NCBI GenBank assembly: GCA_030267565.1
Contig: BRXU01000082.1
Location: 1 to 64,000 of the forward strand
Length of the DNA stretch: 64,000 bases
Source of the DNA: Pleodorina starrii
Lineage: Eukaryota > Chlorophyta > Chlorophyceae > Chlamydomonadales > Volvocaceae
Direction of reading: 5' to 3'
Shown here in pieces: positions 43,227 through 55,039 of the stretch. Under the pieces are notes generated by a model. It was not told where the DNA came from and did no database searches. It saw only the letters and a list, made by a program, of their open reading frames with translations. The position numbers and the translations under genes were made by a program. The stretch's first letter is position 1. The number at the start of each line of letters is the position of its first letter.

Positions 43227-43911
43227 TCACTTGAGATTCTTGAACATCATATAGTATGTAACAAAAACATCCCAACTTTGACCAAAAACACCAGTCAGAT
43301 TGACATCCTGAGCAAAAACATGAAATCCATTATGATACACTGTATTACCACCACCATTAGTATTCAACCAAGGTGACCTAATGCGATTCACATTCGAAGG
43401 CCCTTCAACTGTATTATTAATAGTAGGACCAGGGATATACACACTCACAGCCTTATTACCAGTATACGTCTTCACCTTGTTACCCTGCTCCAAAAATGAA
43501 TTCAGAGTACCAGTACACACCCACCGGAGACACCGTAGACCACGGATCTTTCACAATATGTAACATTGTACCAGGCTGGTTGGTCACCGTTGGCAATGTG
43601 ATATCGGTCGTATCATTGCCACTAAAATTATCATACCGGGGACGAAATGTAACCTTGAATGCTGCCAACTTGTACGTATCAAACAAATTCGTAAGCTCAC
43701 CAACATTTGGAATATCATTGATACAAACATTATAATATCTCCAAAACCCAGAAGTCGACACTGTACTAGGTGCCCAATTCTGCAGCCAACACGTGCGCTG
43801 CAACTTCAACATTGGAATCCGACTCCGAATCATACGTGGAACCACAGTCGTTTGGCGTGCACGCTTTGCTACACACCGACGACGCTGGGGATAACGACGC
43901 TTCATCACCAT
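43227..43911 (-). pseudogene. cap: Viral capsid protein, frameshifted
   Basis: About 228 codons from the ATG at 43911 to the stop at 43229-43227 in two frames. The shift is at the short A-run 43492-43496. The basic N-terminus (KRRYPQRRR) and the block DIPNVGELTNLFDTYKL resemble circovirus/cyclovirus-like capsids, which have Arg-rich DNA-binding N-termini and a jelly-roll. The family assignment is from pattern only. It is not functional as it stands. Confidence 0.8.
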
Positions 43912-43955
43912 CTTCTGAATTATTCGAGATTTGCTTAATCTTTACTAGGATATTT

Positions 43956-44600
43956 TTAAATCTCCATAATCTTGTCCTCAAGAGCTTCCTTAGCTTCCTC
44001 AAACCGACCAGCACACACCAAATTGACCACCGACTTGCCATGAAAAACGTTAATAGGCCGCTTCTGCTCAATACATATTCGTACATATTCCTTTGAAGCG
44101 GCCTTACGGAATTCACCATATCGCACGATACCACATCCATCTGCCCAATCAGACATCATCTCCACCATCGGCTGCTTCCGATCAGCCTTCCGCTTACACT
44201 TCAGCCTGTCATGCTCCTGCCAATACTCATCATGCTTCTGCTGGATCCACGCCTGACTGTCAGGCACCAACAAATTGAACATCACAATATCTGGTAGCTT
44301 ATCCGGGCCTTCGCCCTTGCACAGATACCGATACAGTGCATCCTCATCACGAATCTTCTCCTCGTTGAAAGCTGCTCCAGTGTTGGCCTTGCCAATCTTC
44401 TCGCCACATTTGCGTCACAAATAGTTGTTCAACGCCATCTGCTTGGCATCACTGTGAAATGCCACATGGTAATGCATCTCCGATGCTACCTCACGACACA
44501 CCACATAGCTCCGAGCATGATGATCCAACATCTGACGAATATCCTCAAGCACATCGAAGCCAGCCAAAGGAGTCACCCGGAGATTGTACATAGTAGCCAT
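43956..44600 (-). pseudogene. rep: Viral Rep, copy 2, with internal stop
   Basis: Full length in outline: 215 codons from the ATG at 44600-44598 to the stop at 43956. HYHV (HUH) and YLCK motifs are present. The CGA codon of copy 1 is TGA here (44417-44415), a CpG transition. After the nuclease domain only ~110 residues remain and no Walker A/B helicase motifs are seen, whereas most CRESS Reps have ~300 residues with a superfamily-3 helicase. Confidence 0.85.
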
Positions 44601-44653
44601 GACGTATCGTTGTATTGATGTATCACTAGACTCTTAGGTAGAGTCTAGTGATA
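44601..44653. promoter_or_regulatory. Putative viral origin, copy 2
   Basis: The same 14-bp stem and TAGGT loop as copy 1, at 44621-44653. The iteron nearest Rep has one transition (GACGTATC instead of GATGTATC). Confidence 0.6.
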
Positions 44654-44876
44654 TACATTCTTTATGTCCGGATATGGACTCTCTCACAATCCATTCCCTA
44701 ACGGGTCCAAAGCTAGTGGCTTACGCCGTGTCGCCTTGCTCCGCTGCGGCTTCACTCCTTCGTCGCTCCCGCCGCAGCTCCGCTGCCAATTAAAATAATG
44801 TGTGGGGGGAGAGTTGTGTTAAGACAGGAGAATGGTACACCACGGCGCTACGTGCCGCGGTGTGAAACACACCAAA

Positions 44877-45037
44877 TCACTTGAGATTCTTGAACATCAT
44901 ATAGTATGTAACAAAAACATCCCAACTTTGACCAAAAACACCAGTCAGATTGACATCCTGAGCAAAAACATGAAATCCATTATGATACACTGTATTACCA
45001 CCACCATTAGTATTCAACCAAGGCGACCTAATGCGAT
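44877..45037 (-). pseudogene. cap: Viral capsid, copy 2, C-terminal fragment
   Basis: The last ~53 codons of the capsid gene (FHVFAQDVNL, to the stop at 44877). The upstream part is replaced by satellite at 45038. 44654-44876 is the second intergenic region. Confidence 0.82.
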
Positions 45038-48000
45038 TCCTGTCCCCCGGACGGTATTCCGGGCCCAATTGCCTTCCAGTCCCTCCAACGGTATTCCGGG
45101 CCCTTTGAAGACCTCACGGGCCCTCAGAACGGCTTACGGGCCCCCCGAGGGCCTTCCGTGCCTTCTGAAGGCCTTCCGGACCCTCCAAAGGCGTTCTGGG
45201 GCTCTCAACGGCCTTCCGGGCCCTCTGATCACCTTCCAGGACTTCCAAAGGCTTCCACCCCACAGAAAGCCATTCGGGCTCCCCAATCGCCTTCCGGTCC
45301 CTCCGACGGTATTCCGGGGCCAATTGCCTTCCGGTCCCTCCGACGGTATTCCGGGCCCAATTGCCTTCCAGTCCCTCCGACGGTATTCCGGGCCCTTTGA
45401 AGGCCTCATGGGCCCTCAGAACGGCTTACGGGCCCCCCGAGGGCCTTCCGTGCCTTCTGAAGGCCTTCCGGACCCTCCAAAGGCGTTCTGGGGCTCTCAA
45501 TGGCCTTCCAGGCCTTCTGATTGCCTTTCAGGACTTCCAAAGGCTTCCTCCCCACAGAAAGCCATTCAGGCTCCCCAATTGCCTTCCGGTCCGACGGTAT
45601 TCCGATCCCAATTTTGTTTTTTAGCAAGGGACGTTACAAGGACGGGGAAAGCGAAGCCCAATTGCCTTCCGGTCCCTCTGACGGTGTTCCAGACCCTTTG
45701 AAGGCCTCATGGGCCCTCAGAACGGCTTACGGGCCCCCCGAGGGCCTTCCGTGCCTTCTGAAGGCCTTCCGGACCCTCCAAAGGCGTTCTGGGGCTCTCA
45801 ACGGCCTTCCGGGCCCTCTGATCGCCTTCCAGGACTTCCAAAGGCTTCCACCCCACAGAAAGCCATTCGGGCTCCCCAATTGCCTTCCGGTCCCTCCGAC
45901 GGTATTCCGGGCCCAATTGCCTTCCGGTCCCTCCGACGGTATTCCGGGCCCTTTGAAGGCCTCACGGGCCTTCAGAACGGCTTACGGCCCCCCCGAGGGC
46001 CTTCCGTGCCTTCTGAAGGCCTTCCGGACCCTCCAAAGGCGTTCTGGGGCTCTCAACGGCCTTCCGGGCCCTCTGATCGCCTTCCAGGACTTCCAAAGGC
46101 TTCCAGCCCACAGAAAGCCATCCGGGCTCCCCAATCGCCTTCCGGTCCCCCCGACGGTATTCCGGGCCCAATTGCCTTCCGGTCCCTCCGACGGTATTCC
46201 GGGCCCTTTGAAGGCCTCATGGGCCCTCAGAACGGCTTCGGGGCCCCTCGAGGGCCTTCCGTGCCTTCTGAAGCCCTTCCGGACCCTCCAAAGGTGTTCT
46301 GGGGCTCTCAACGGCCTTCCGGGCCCTCTGATTGCCTTCCAGGACTTCCAAAGGCTTCCACCCCACAGAAAGCCATTCGGGCTCCCCAATTGCCTTCCGG
46401 TCCCTCCGACGGTATTCCGGGCCCAATTGCCTTCCGGTCCCTCCGACGGTATTCCGGGCCCTTTGAAGGCCTCACGGGCCCTCAGAACGGCTTACGGGCC
46501 CCCCGAGGGCCTTCCGCGCCTTCTGAAGGCCTTCCGGACCCTCCAAAGGCGTTCTGGGGCTCTCAACGGCCTTCTGGGCCCTCTGATCGCCTTCCAGGAC
46601 TTCCAAAGGCTTCCAGCCCACAGAAAGCCATCCGGGCTCCCCAATCGCCTTCCGGTCCCCCCGACGGTATTCCGGGCCCAATTGCCTTCCGGTCCCTCCG
46701 ACGGTATTCCGGGCCCTTTGAAGGCCTCATGGGCCCTCGGAACGGCTTCGGGGCCCCCCGAGGGCCTTCCGCGCCTTCTGAAGGCCTTCCGGACCCTCCA
46801 AAGGTGTTCTGGAGCTCTCAACGGCCTTCCGGGCCCTCTGATCGCCTTCCAGGACTTCCAAAGGCTTCCACCCCACAGAAGGCCATTCGGGCTCCCCAAT
46901 TGCCTTCCGGTCCCTCCGACGGTATTCCGGGCCCAATTGCCTTCCGGTCCCTCCGACCGTATTCCGGGCCCTTTGAAGGCCTCACGGGCCCTCAGAACGG
47001 CTTCGGGGCCCCCCGAGGGCCTTCCGTGCCTTCTGAAGGCCTTCCGGACCCTCCAAAGGCGTTCTGGGGCTCTCAACGGCCTTCCGGGCCCTCTGATCGC
47101 CTTCCAAGACTTCCAAAGGCTTCCACCCCACAGAAGGCCATTCGGGCTCCCCAATTGCCTTCCGGTCCCTCCGACGGTATTCCGGGCCCAATTGCCTTCC
47201 GGTCCCTCCGACGGTATTCCGGGCCCTTTGAAGGCCTCATGGGCCCTCAGAACGGCTTACGGGCCCCCCGAGGGCCTTCCACGCCTTCTGAAGGCCTTCC
47301 GGACACCCTCCAAAGGCGTTCTGGGGCTCTCAACGGCCTTCCGGGCCCTCTGATCGCCTTCCAAGACTTCCAAAGGCTTCCACCCCACAGAAAGCCATTC
47401 GGGCTCCCCAATTGCCTTCCGGTCCCTCCGACGGTATTCCGGGCCCAATTGCCTTCCGGTCCCTCCGACGGTATTCCGGGCCCTTTGAAGGCCTCACGGG
47501 CCTTCAGAACGGCTTACGGCCCCCCCGAGGGCCTTCCGCACCTTCTGAAGGCCTTCCGGACCCTCTAAAGGTGTTCTGGGGCTCTCAACGGCCTTCCGGG
47601 CCCTCTGATCGCCTTCCAGGACTTCCAAAGGCTTCCACCCCACAGAAAGCCATTCGGGCTCCCCAATTGCCTTCCGGTCCCTCCGACGGTATTCCGGGCC
47701 CAATTGCCTTCCGGTCCCTCCGACCGTAATCCGGGCCCTTTGAAGGCCTCACGGGCCCTCAGAACGGCTTACGGGCCCCCCGAGGGCCTTCCGTGCCTTC
47801 TGAAGGCCTTCCGGACCCTCCAAAGGCGTTCTGGGGCTCTCAACGGCCTTCCGGGCCCTCTGATCGCCTTCCAGGACTTCCAAAGGCTTCAAGCCCACAG
47901 TTAGCCATCCGGGCTCCCCAATTGCCTTCCGGTCCCCCCGACGGTATTCCGGGCCCAATTGCCTTCCGGTCCCTCCGACGGTATTCCGGGCCCTTTGAAG

Positions 48001-48094
48001 GCCTCATGGGCCCTCAGAACGGCTTCGGGGCCCCCCGAGGGCCTTCCGCACCTTCTGAAGGCCTTCCGGACCCTCCAAAGGCGTTCTGGGGCTC
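45038..48094. repeat. 255-bp satellite array, second block
   Basis: The same monomer family as 27945-35896, with one LINE-end snippet near 45620. It ends at GGGGCTC, where the poly(T) of LINE A3 begins. Open frames up to ~600 codons are compositional. Confidence 0.95.
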
Positions 48095-49559
48095 TTTTTT
48101 TTTTTTTTCTGCGAGGGACGTTACAAGGACTGGGAAAGCGAAGCCCAACGGGCAAGCCGAGCAAGACCGGCAAGCCGCAACAGCCTGGCAAGAAGCCCAA
48201 AAAACCACCGCAAGGAGCCAAGGAGAGAGAAAAAGCCAAGCAACGCCTAAACTCGCAGACAGGACAGGGACAGGGACGGGGGCAGCAAGGGGCCAGGAGC
48301 CACTGCTGCACGGGCGGCACACACGGCCACCCCTACCTCCAAGACACCGAGGAGGGAACTGAAACCAACACCAGGGCCCAACACCAGGGCCAAACCCCAG
48401 GGCCCAACACCAGGGCCAACACCACGGCCCAACACCAGGGCCAACCCCACAGCCCAACACCAGGGCCCAACACCAGGGCCCAAAACCAGAGCCAACACCA
48501 CGGCCCAACACCAGGGCCAAAACCACGGCCCAACACCCGGGCCAGCACCACGGACCAACAACAGGGCCCGTCACCAGAGACAAGCCCCAGGGATGGGCAA
48601 AGGCCCCAACAGCGACCACAGCGACAACACAACCACAACCTGCACAACCTCAACAGCCAAGGGGCGAACCCTACACCCTGGGCGACAGCAACAGGAACAA
48701 CAAACAAAACCGGGCAACCGCCGCAGCGAACCAGGGCAAACGAGCCCCCCCCCACCGGGGAGCACCAGAGAAAACAGAAAACCCACAGCACGCCCGAAGA
48801 GAACCCCGCACCACCGAAACCGCCTCCCAGAGCCACAAAAGCCGCAGGGACGGTGCCACACAAGCGCACCGGAGACAAACAACAACCGACCCCACCCTGG
48901 GGGCGTCCCCGCAAGACAGCAGGCCCGAAGACACACCTCCCTCCCAAGACACCCCGCACCGCAGGAACCTCACTCCCACGTCCCCCCGGCTCCCAAGAAC
49001 CCCCACGGGCGCAGCAGGGGCAACACTGCCTGGCTGGAAGCCAGGGCACAAGCGTGCCGGCGACAAGACACCCGCAGACCCCACCCTGGGGGCGACCCCC
49101 GAACCGCACCTGCCTCCCACGGCGGCCTGCACCACACCAACCCTGCACCGAAGCCCCCCCGCCCCTCCCCAGTCCCCCCCCGAAACCCTCCCCAGACCCC
49201 CCGGCGCCACACGCACCCCACTCCCAAGAACCCCCCCCTCCAGGCCGCAGGGGCAGCACCGCCGGGTCAGAGACCAAGGCACGAGAGCGCCAGCGACAAA
49301 ACACCCACAGACCCCACACAGGGGGCGACCCCTCAAGACAGCAGCCTCCGAACCGCACCTGCCTCCCACGGCAGCCTGCACCACACCAACCCTGCTCCTA
49401 AGCTCCCCCGACCCCCAAGACCCCCTCCGGCCCCACCCACAGCAAGCCCCGCACCGCACCCCCCTCCCTAGGCAACCCGCACCGCACTCCCCCCACCCTC
49501 GAGGCCCCTCGCACCCTAAGGACCTCAGACACCGAGATCCCCCACTCCCAACACCCCGC

Positions 49560-51075
49560 TCACGACGGCCCCGGCTGCCCTGTCAGCTGAGCTGCTGCCT
49601 GGCTGGGCTGGGCGCTGATGGCTGACCCGGATGGGGAGACCTGCTGTGCTGCCTGGGCGCCCCCGGCGGGTGCCTGTGGTGCTGGGACCGGGGCCACCCG
49701 GGACAGATGAACCTGCAGACGCGGGCTGCTGCCAGCCACCCGCTGCACGGAGCAGAGGACGCCTTCATGCGCCCAGGAGGCTTCGAAGGCATCCAGCCGG
49801 CCGGGCTTCAGCTGTGCTGTGATGTGGCCCCGGGGCAGCCCCGCCAGAGTGTCCTCGGAGAGCGCCGCCATGCTGAAATGTGCCCTCATGAGACGCTGCA
49901 GCTCCCCAATGACGCAGCCCACCACCGTGGCCGACGGATGGTCATCAGGCTCCGCCCTGTGGTAGTGGCCCCAGACCGCCCACAGCCAAGTGGCTCGAAG
50001 GGCTGCCCACAGCAGCTGCAGCCCAGGGCTGGTGGGGTAGGCCGGCCACCCTCCCGGCCAGTCTCCCAGCAGCACAGCCGGCTGTCTGAAAGGCAAGTCC
50101 GCGGCCCCGGAGACTGTTGCCCACAGCTCTGCCAGCCAAACCCGAGCTGCGGTGTAAGCCCCGCACTCCAAGAAGACGTGGGTCAGGCTGGCGACATGCA
50201 GGTTGCCGTCCACCGAGCAGCTAGGAGCAGAGCAGTGGGCACGCTGCGGCTGACCTTTGGAGGCCAGGTACACCCCGCACGGGAGCCGTCCATGGTGCAG
50301 CCGCCAGGCGAGCGCCTTGGCCCGGTTGCTTGTGGGGCAGTCCCACAGCCGCTGCCAGGTAAGTTCTACACCGAAAGTTAAGGCACTGCTTTCGGCCCGG
50401 GTGACCCGGGTTCAAGTCCCAGTAAGGACATTTGGAACTTACCTGCGCCCCACAGAAGTAGGCAATGGTACATTGGCCGGCAACAGGGAATCCTTGCAAT
50501 TCCCCCCGGGATCCCAAGATCGAAACCGGTCAGTGACCATTACCTGGGGGGTGATGAGAAAGGAGGGTGCCCACCCCTGTCCTTGTCCTGTCCGGAGGTT
50601 TACAAGACTCATCATACAGTCATCAGCACCATCCAGCTGGCCCGTGGAGTCGCCCAGAAGCCTGGCACGCTAGCTACTCAGCAGAAGTGGCAGCATCAGT
50701 GGAGCCGCCAGACAACATATGTGTCCCATGTCCCGAGTCCGGGTTCCTCCGGAATTAACAAAAAAAAAAAAAAAGGCCCGCCGGCGGTCGAGGGGAGACA
50801 TGCCAGCCGGGCCATCAGCTGCCGGGTCTGCCTCCGGGGCCGGCCCGGCGGGTGCCGACGGTCCGGCGGCAGCACCGGGGTCCTGCTGGTGCGGTGCCGC
50901 ATGGCGGCTGCTAGGCTGGCTGACCGGGCTTGCAGCGGCCGAGGGCAGTGATGGGGGGGAGGAGCGGGGCCGCATCCAGCCGGGGCTGGGCGTGGGGTTC
51001 ATGGCAAACCACCGGCTGCGGCTGGGCGCTTGCTGAGCCAGCCAGTGTTGGTGCCAGCGGGCCTCCTGTTGCTGT
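49560..51075 (-). pseudogene. LINE A3 ORF2 C-terminal part, split by a SINE
   Basis: Matches the ORF2 end of A2: zinc motif (HCSAPSCSVDG, HVFLEC) and the terminal stop at 49562-49560. SINE 50357-50774 splits it just N-terminal to the zinc motif, and A4 cuts it again at 51076. Confidence 0.85.
50357..50774 (+). mobile_element. SINE copy 5, full length
   Basis: Opens AGGTAAGTTC, with the tRNA-like head and B-box-like GGGTTCAAGTCCC, and ends CCGGAATTAAC plus ~14 A. Positions 50359-50455 begin GTAAGT and end CCCCACAG, so they look like a complete 97-nt GT-AG intron. The SINE is antisense to A3. Confidence 0.88.
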
Positions 51076-52542
51076 TTTTTTTTTTTTTTTTCTGCGAGGG
51101 ACGTTACAAGGACTGGGAAAGCGAAGCCCAACGGGCAAGCCGAGCAAGACCGGCAAGCCGCAACAGCCTGGCAAGAAGCCCCAAAAACCACCGCAAGGAG
51201 CCAAGGAGAGAGAAAAAGCCAAGCAACGCCTAAACTCGCAGACAGGACAGGGACAGGGACGGGGGCAGCAAGGGGCCAGGAGCCACTGCTGCACGGGCGG
51301 CACACATGGCCACCCCTACCTCCAAGACACCGAGGAGGGAACTGAAACCAACACCAGGGCCCAACACCAGGGCCAAACCCCAGGGCCCAACACCAGGGCC
51401 AACACCACGGCCCAACACCAGGGCCAACCCCACAGCCCAACACCAGGGCCCAACACCAGGGCCCAAAACCAGAGCCAACACCACGGCCCAACACCAGGGC
51501 CAAAACCACGGCCCAACACCCGGGCCAGCACCACGGACCAACAACAGGGCCCGTCACCGGAGACAAGCCCCAGGGATGGGCAAAGGCCCCAACAGCGACC
51601 ACAGCGACAACACAACCACAACCTGCACAACCTCAACAGCCAAGGGGCGAACCCTACACCCTGGGCGACAGCAACAGGAACAACAAACAAAACCGGGCAA
51701 CCGCCGCAGCGAACCAGGGCAAACGAGCCCCCCCCCACCGGGGAGCACCAGAGAAAACAGAAAACCCACAGCACGCCCGAAGAGAACCCCGCACCACCGA
51801 AACCGCCTCCCAGAGCCACAAAAGCCGCAGGGACGGTGCCACACAAGCGCACCGGAGACAAACAACAACCGACCCCACCCTGGGGGCGTCCCCGCAAGAC
51901 AGCAGGCCCGAAGACACACCTCCCTCCCAAGACACCCCACACCGCAGGAACCTCACTCCCACGTCCCCCCGGCTCCCAAGAACCCCCACGGGCGCAGCAG
52001 GGGCAACACTGCCTGGCTGGAAGCCAGGGCACAAGCGTGCCGGCGACAAGACACCCGCAGACCCCACCCTGGGGGCGACCCCCGAACCGCACCTGCCTCC
52101 CACGGCGGCCTGCACCACACCAACCCTGCACCGAAGCCCCCCCGCCCCTCCCCAGTCCCCCCCCGAAACCCTCCCCAGACCCCCCGGCGCCACACGCACC
52201 CCACTCCCAAGAACCCCCCCCTCCAGGCCGCAGGGGCAGCACCGCCGGGTCAGAGACCAAGGCACGAGAGCGCCAGCGACAAAACACCCACAGACCCCAC
52301 ACAGGGGGCGACCCCTCAAGACAGCAGCCTCCGAACCGCACCTGCCTCCCACGGCAGCCTGCACCACACCAACCCTGCTCCTAAGCTCCCCCGACCCCCA
52401 AGACCCCCTCCGGCCCCACCCACAGCAAGCCCCGCACCGCACCCCCCTCCCTAGGCAACCCGCACCGCACTCCCCCCACCCTCGAGGCCCCTCGCACCCT
52501 AAGGACCTCAGACACCGAGATCCCCCACTCCCAACACCCCGC

Positions 52543-55039
52543 TCACGACGGCCCCGGCTGCCCTGTCAGCTGAGCTGCTGCCTGGCTGGGCTGGGCGCTG
52601 ATGGCTGACCCGGATGGGGAGACCTGCTGTGCTGCCTGGGCGCCCCCGGCGGGTGCCTGTGGTGCTGGGACCGGGGCCACCCGGGACAGATGAACCTGCA
52701 GACGCGGGCTGCTGCCAGCCACCCGCTGCACGGAGCAGAGGACGCCTTCATGCGCCCAGGAGGCTTCGAAGGCATCCAGCCGGCCGGGCTTCAGCTGTGC
52801 TGTGATGTGGCCCCGGGGCAGCCCCGCCAGAGTGTCCTCGGAGAGCGCCGCCATGCTGAAATGTGCCCTCATGAGACGCTGCAGCTCCCCAATGACGCAG
52901 CCCACCACCGTGGCCGACGGATGGTCATCAGGCTCCGCCCTGTGGTAGTGGCCCCAGACCGCCCACAGCCAAGTGGCTCGAAGGGCTGCCCACAGCAGCT
53001 GCAGCCCAGGGCTGGTGGGGTAGGCCGGCCACCCTCCCGGCCAGTCTCCCAGCAGCACAGCCGGCTGTCTGAAAGGCAAGTCCGCGGCCCTGGAGACTGT
53101 TGCCCACAGCTCTGCCAGCCAAACCCGAGCTGCCGTCCACCGAGCAGCTAGGAGCAGAGCAGTGGGCACGCTGCGGCTGACCTTTGGAGGCCAGGTACAC
53201 CCCGCACGGGAGCCGTCCATGGTGCAGCCGCCAGGCGAGCGCCTTGGCCCGGTTGCTTGCGGGGCAGTCCCACAGCCGCTGCCAGGCCCGCCGGCGGTCG
53301 AGGGGAGACATGGCAGCCGGGCCATCAGCTGCCGGGTCTGCCTCCGGGGCCGGCCCGGCGGGTGCCGACGGTCCGGCGGCAGCACCGGGGTCCTGCTGGT
53401 GCGGTGCCGCATGGCGGCTGCTAGGCTGGCTGACCGGGCTTGCAGCGGCCGAGGGCAGTGATGGGGGGGAGGAGCGGGGCCGCATCCAGCCGGGGCTGGG
53501 CGTGGGGTTCATGGCAAACCACCGGCTGCGGCTGGGCGCTTGCTGAGCCAGCCAGTGTTGGTGCCAGCGGGCCTCCTGTTGCTGTAGCTGGCTGTGCGGC
53601 TGCTCGGGCCACGCCGCGGGCATGAGGGGCTCCGTGTCCTGGTCCCGGCCCCAGCTGTGACCGCGGGCGGTGAGGCAGTGGCGCACCTCACTCACTGTGT
53701 AGTGGATGAGGGGCAGTGTGCCGTGGCCGTGGCTGAGGGGGTAGCACTGGACCGAGTCCCAAAGCCCCAGCAGCTGGTATTCCACTGGCCATGAGGAGGC
53801 GCGTTGGGCCGGGGGCGCCTCGCTGTATCGCTGATGGTCCTCCAAGGTCCAGTGTCGGCGCGGCTTGCGGCCCGGCAGCACGCAGGCTGCAGGCCAGTCG
53901 GCGTCCCCTGCTGCTCCGGCCTGCTCGCTGTCTGGGGGCACCAAGCGGCCGTTGGGCAGGACGGCCCACAAGACTCCCGTAGGGCTGCTTACCCGGCTGC
54001 CATCGGGCGACAGGAGCCAGTCGGGCGCCGGCGGCAGTTCGGGGTCCAGGGGGTCGGCTGGCAGCAGTCTCCGCCAGTCGGTTGGGATGGCCCCAAGGAC
54101 CGCCTGCATGAGGGGTTCGTGCTGGGTCATGGGCGACGCTGCACGGAGCTCGGCCAGGGTGCGGGGTCCCAGGTGGGCGGTCCCAGCCGGCGGGGTGAAG
54201 GGCTGGTCGGTGGCGGGGTCACGCAGGGCTGCATTGAAGAACAGGGGCTCATGCAGGATGGCACGCGCGTCCGTGGTCTCTGGGTAGGCCAGCCGGGTCG
54301 GGAGCGAGGAGCGGTAGGACTGCACCAGGCTGGCAATGAACGTAGGCAGGCTGGGGGGCGGTTCCGCCGTGCCATACACCCAGCCCCACCCAGTGGTCCC
54401 ATCCGGCCTGTACTCGTCGAGCAGACCCCGCATGATCTGCTTCCATGGCTGCTGGCCGGGCTGAGCGAGCTGGGCGAGGGGCTTCGCATGCATGGCGACC
54501 ATGAATGCGTCGAGGTCGAGATGGCCGACACCGCCACAGCCGTGATCCTGGCAGGCGATCTCCGGGCCAGGCTTCAGCAGGGCCCGTCCGTGGCACACCA
54601 GGGACGCGTCTTCCTCCAGGAGCGACCAGGCCACAAAGCCGTCGATATGCTTGCGGAGTGCCGCCAGCTGGGGTGGGGTGGGGCGGATGATGGAGAGGTG
54701 GTATGCCAGGGTGTTTCCCAGCACCTGTTTGGCCACATGCACCCTGCCCACGAGGCTGAGGCCGTGTCGCCGCCACACATGGCCGAGACGCTGAACCCGC
54801 TGAATTCTGCTGGTGTAGCAGAGCCGCACGGCCTCCGCCGGGTCCAGAGTGAGAGGGATTCCCAGGTGGCGTGGGGTGGCTGCTTTGCTGCCCAGTTTCG
54901 CCTCCTGTACGAAGGTGACATCCGGGTTGCCTGCGACCTGCTGCTGGTAGCAGAGCAGCCTGGAGGCTCGCGCCCGCCCAAGCCCATTGACGTTTACGGT
55001 CAGGAGCTTGAAGGTGGGCGCGGTCCCGTCGGTCCTCAT
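52543..55039 (-). pseudogene. LINE A4 ORF2 remnant with two internal deletions
   Basis: The ATG at 55039 starts the endonuclease, but after EAKLGSKAA (~54890) the sequence jumps to the post-RT region (PRHLGIPLTL). The zinc motif is also cut: SVDG is followed by SSGLAGRAVG because ~55 bp are missing at 53134, removing the His/His/Cys part. The stop is at 52545-52543. Confidence 0.87.

Larger units (their letters stand above)
42454..45037 (-). mobile_element. Endogenous CRESS-DNA virus, ~1.56 tandem units
   Basis: The sequence at 42454-43387 repeats at 44104-45037, an offset of 1,650 bp, so the insert is a head-to-tail concatemer of a ~1.65-kb circle. Reading the minus strand: capsid 3' end, intergenic region with stem-loop, Rep, capsid, intergenic region, Rep 5' part. 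Both genes are on the same strand. Such concatemers are expected from rolling-circle replication. Both ends abut satellite. The copies are decayed: nonsense, frameshift and truncations. Confidence 0.85.

Noticed and set aside
43766..44140. 124-codon frame overlapping the Rep end and capsid start
   Set aside because: It overlaps two better-supported genes in another frame, and its second half merely covers the Rep C-terminus.
48333..49471. Gly/Trp/Cys- or Pro/Gln-rich open frames (260-490 codons) in the LINE 3' UTR, on both strands
   Set aside because: Low-complexity translations of the minisatellite and C-rich UTR. They lie after the ORF2 stop and run through poly(T) tracts.
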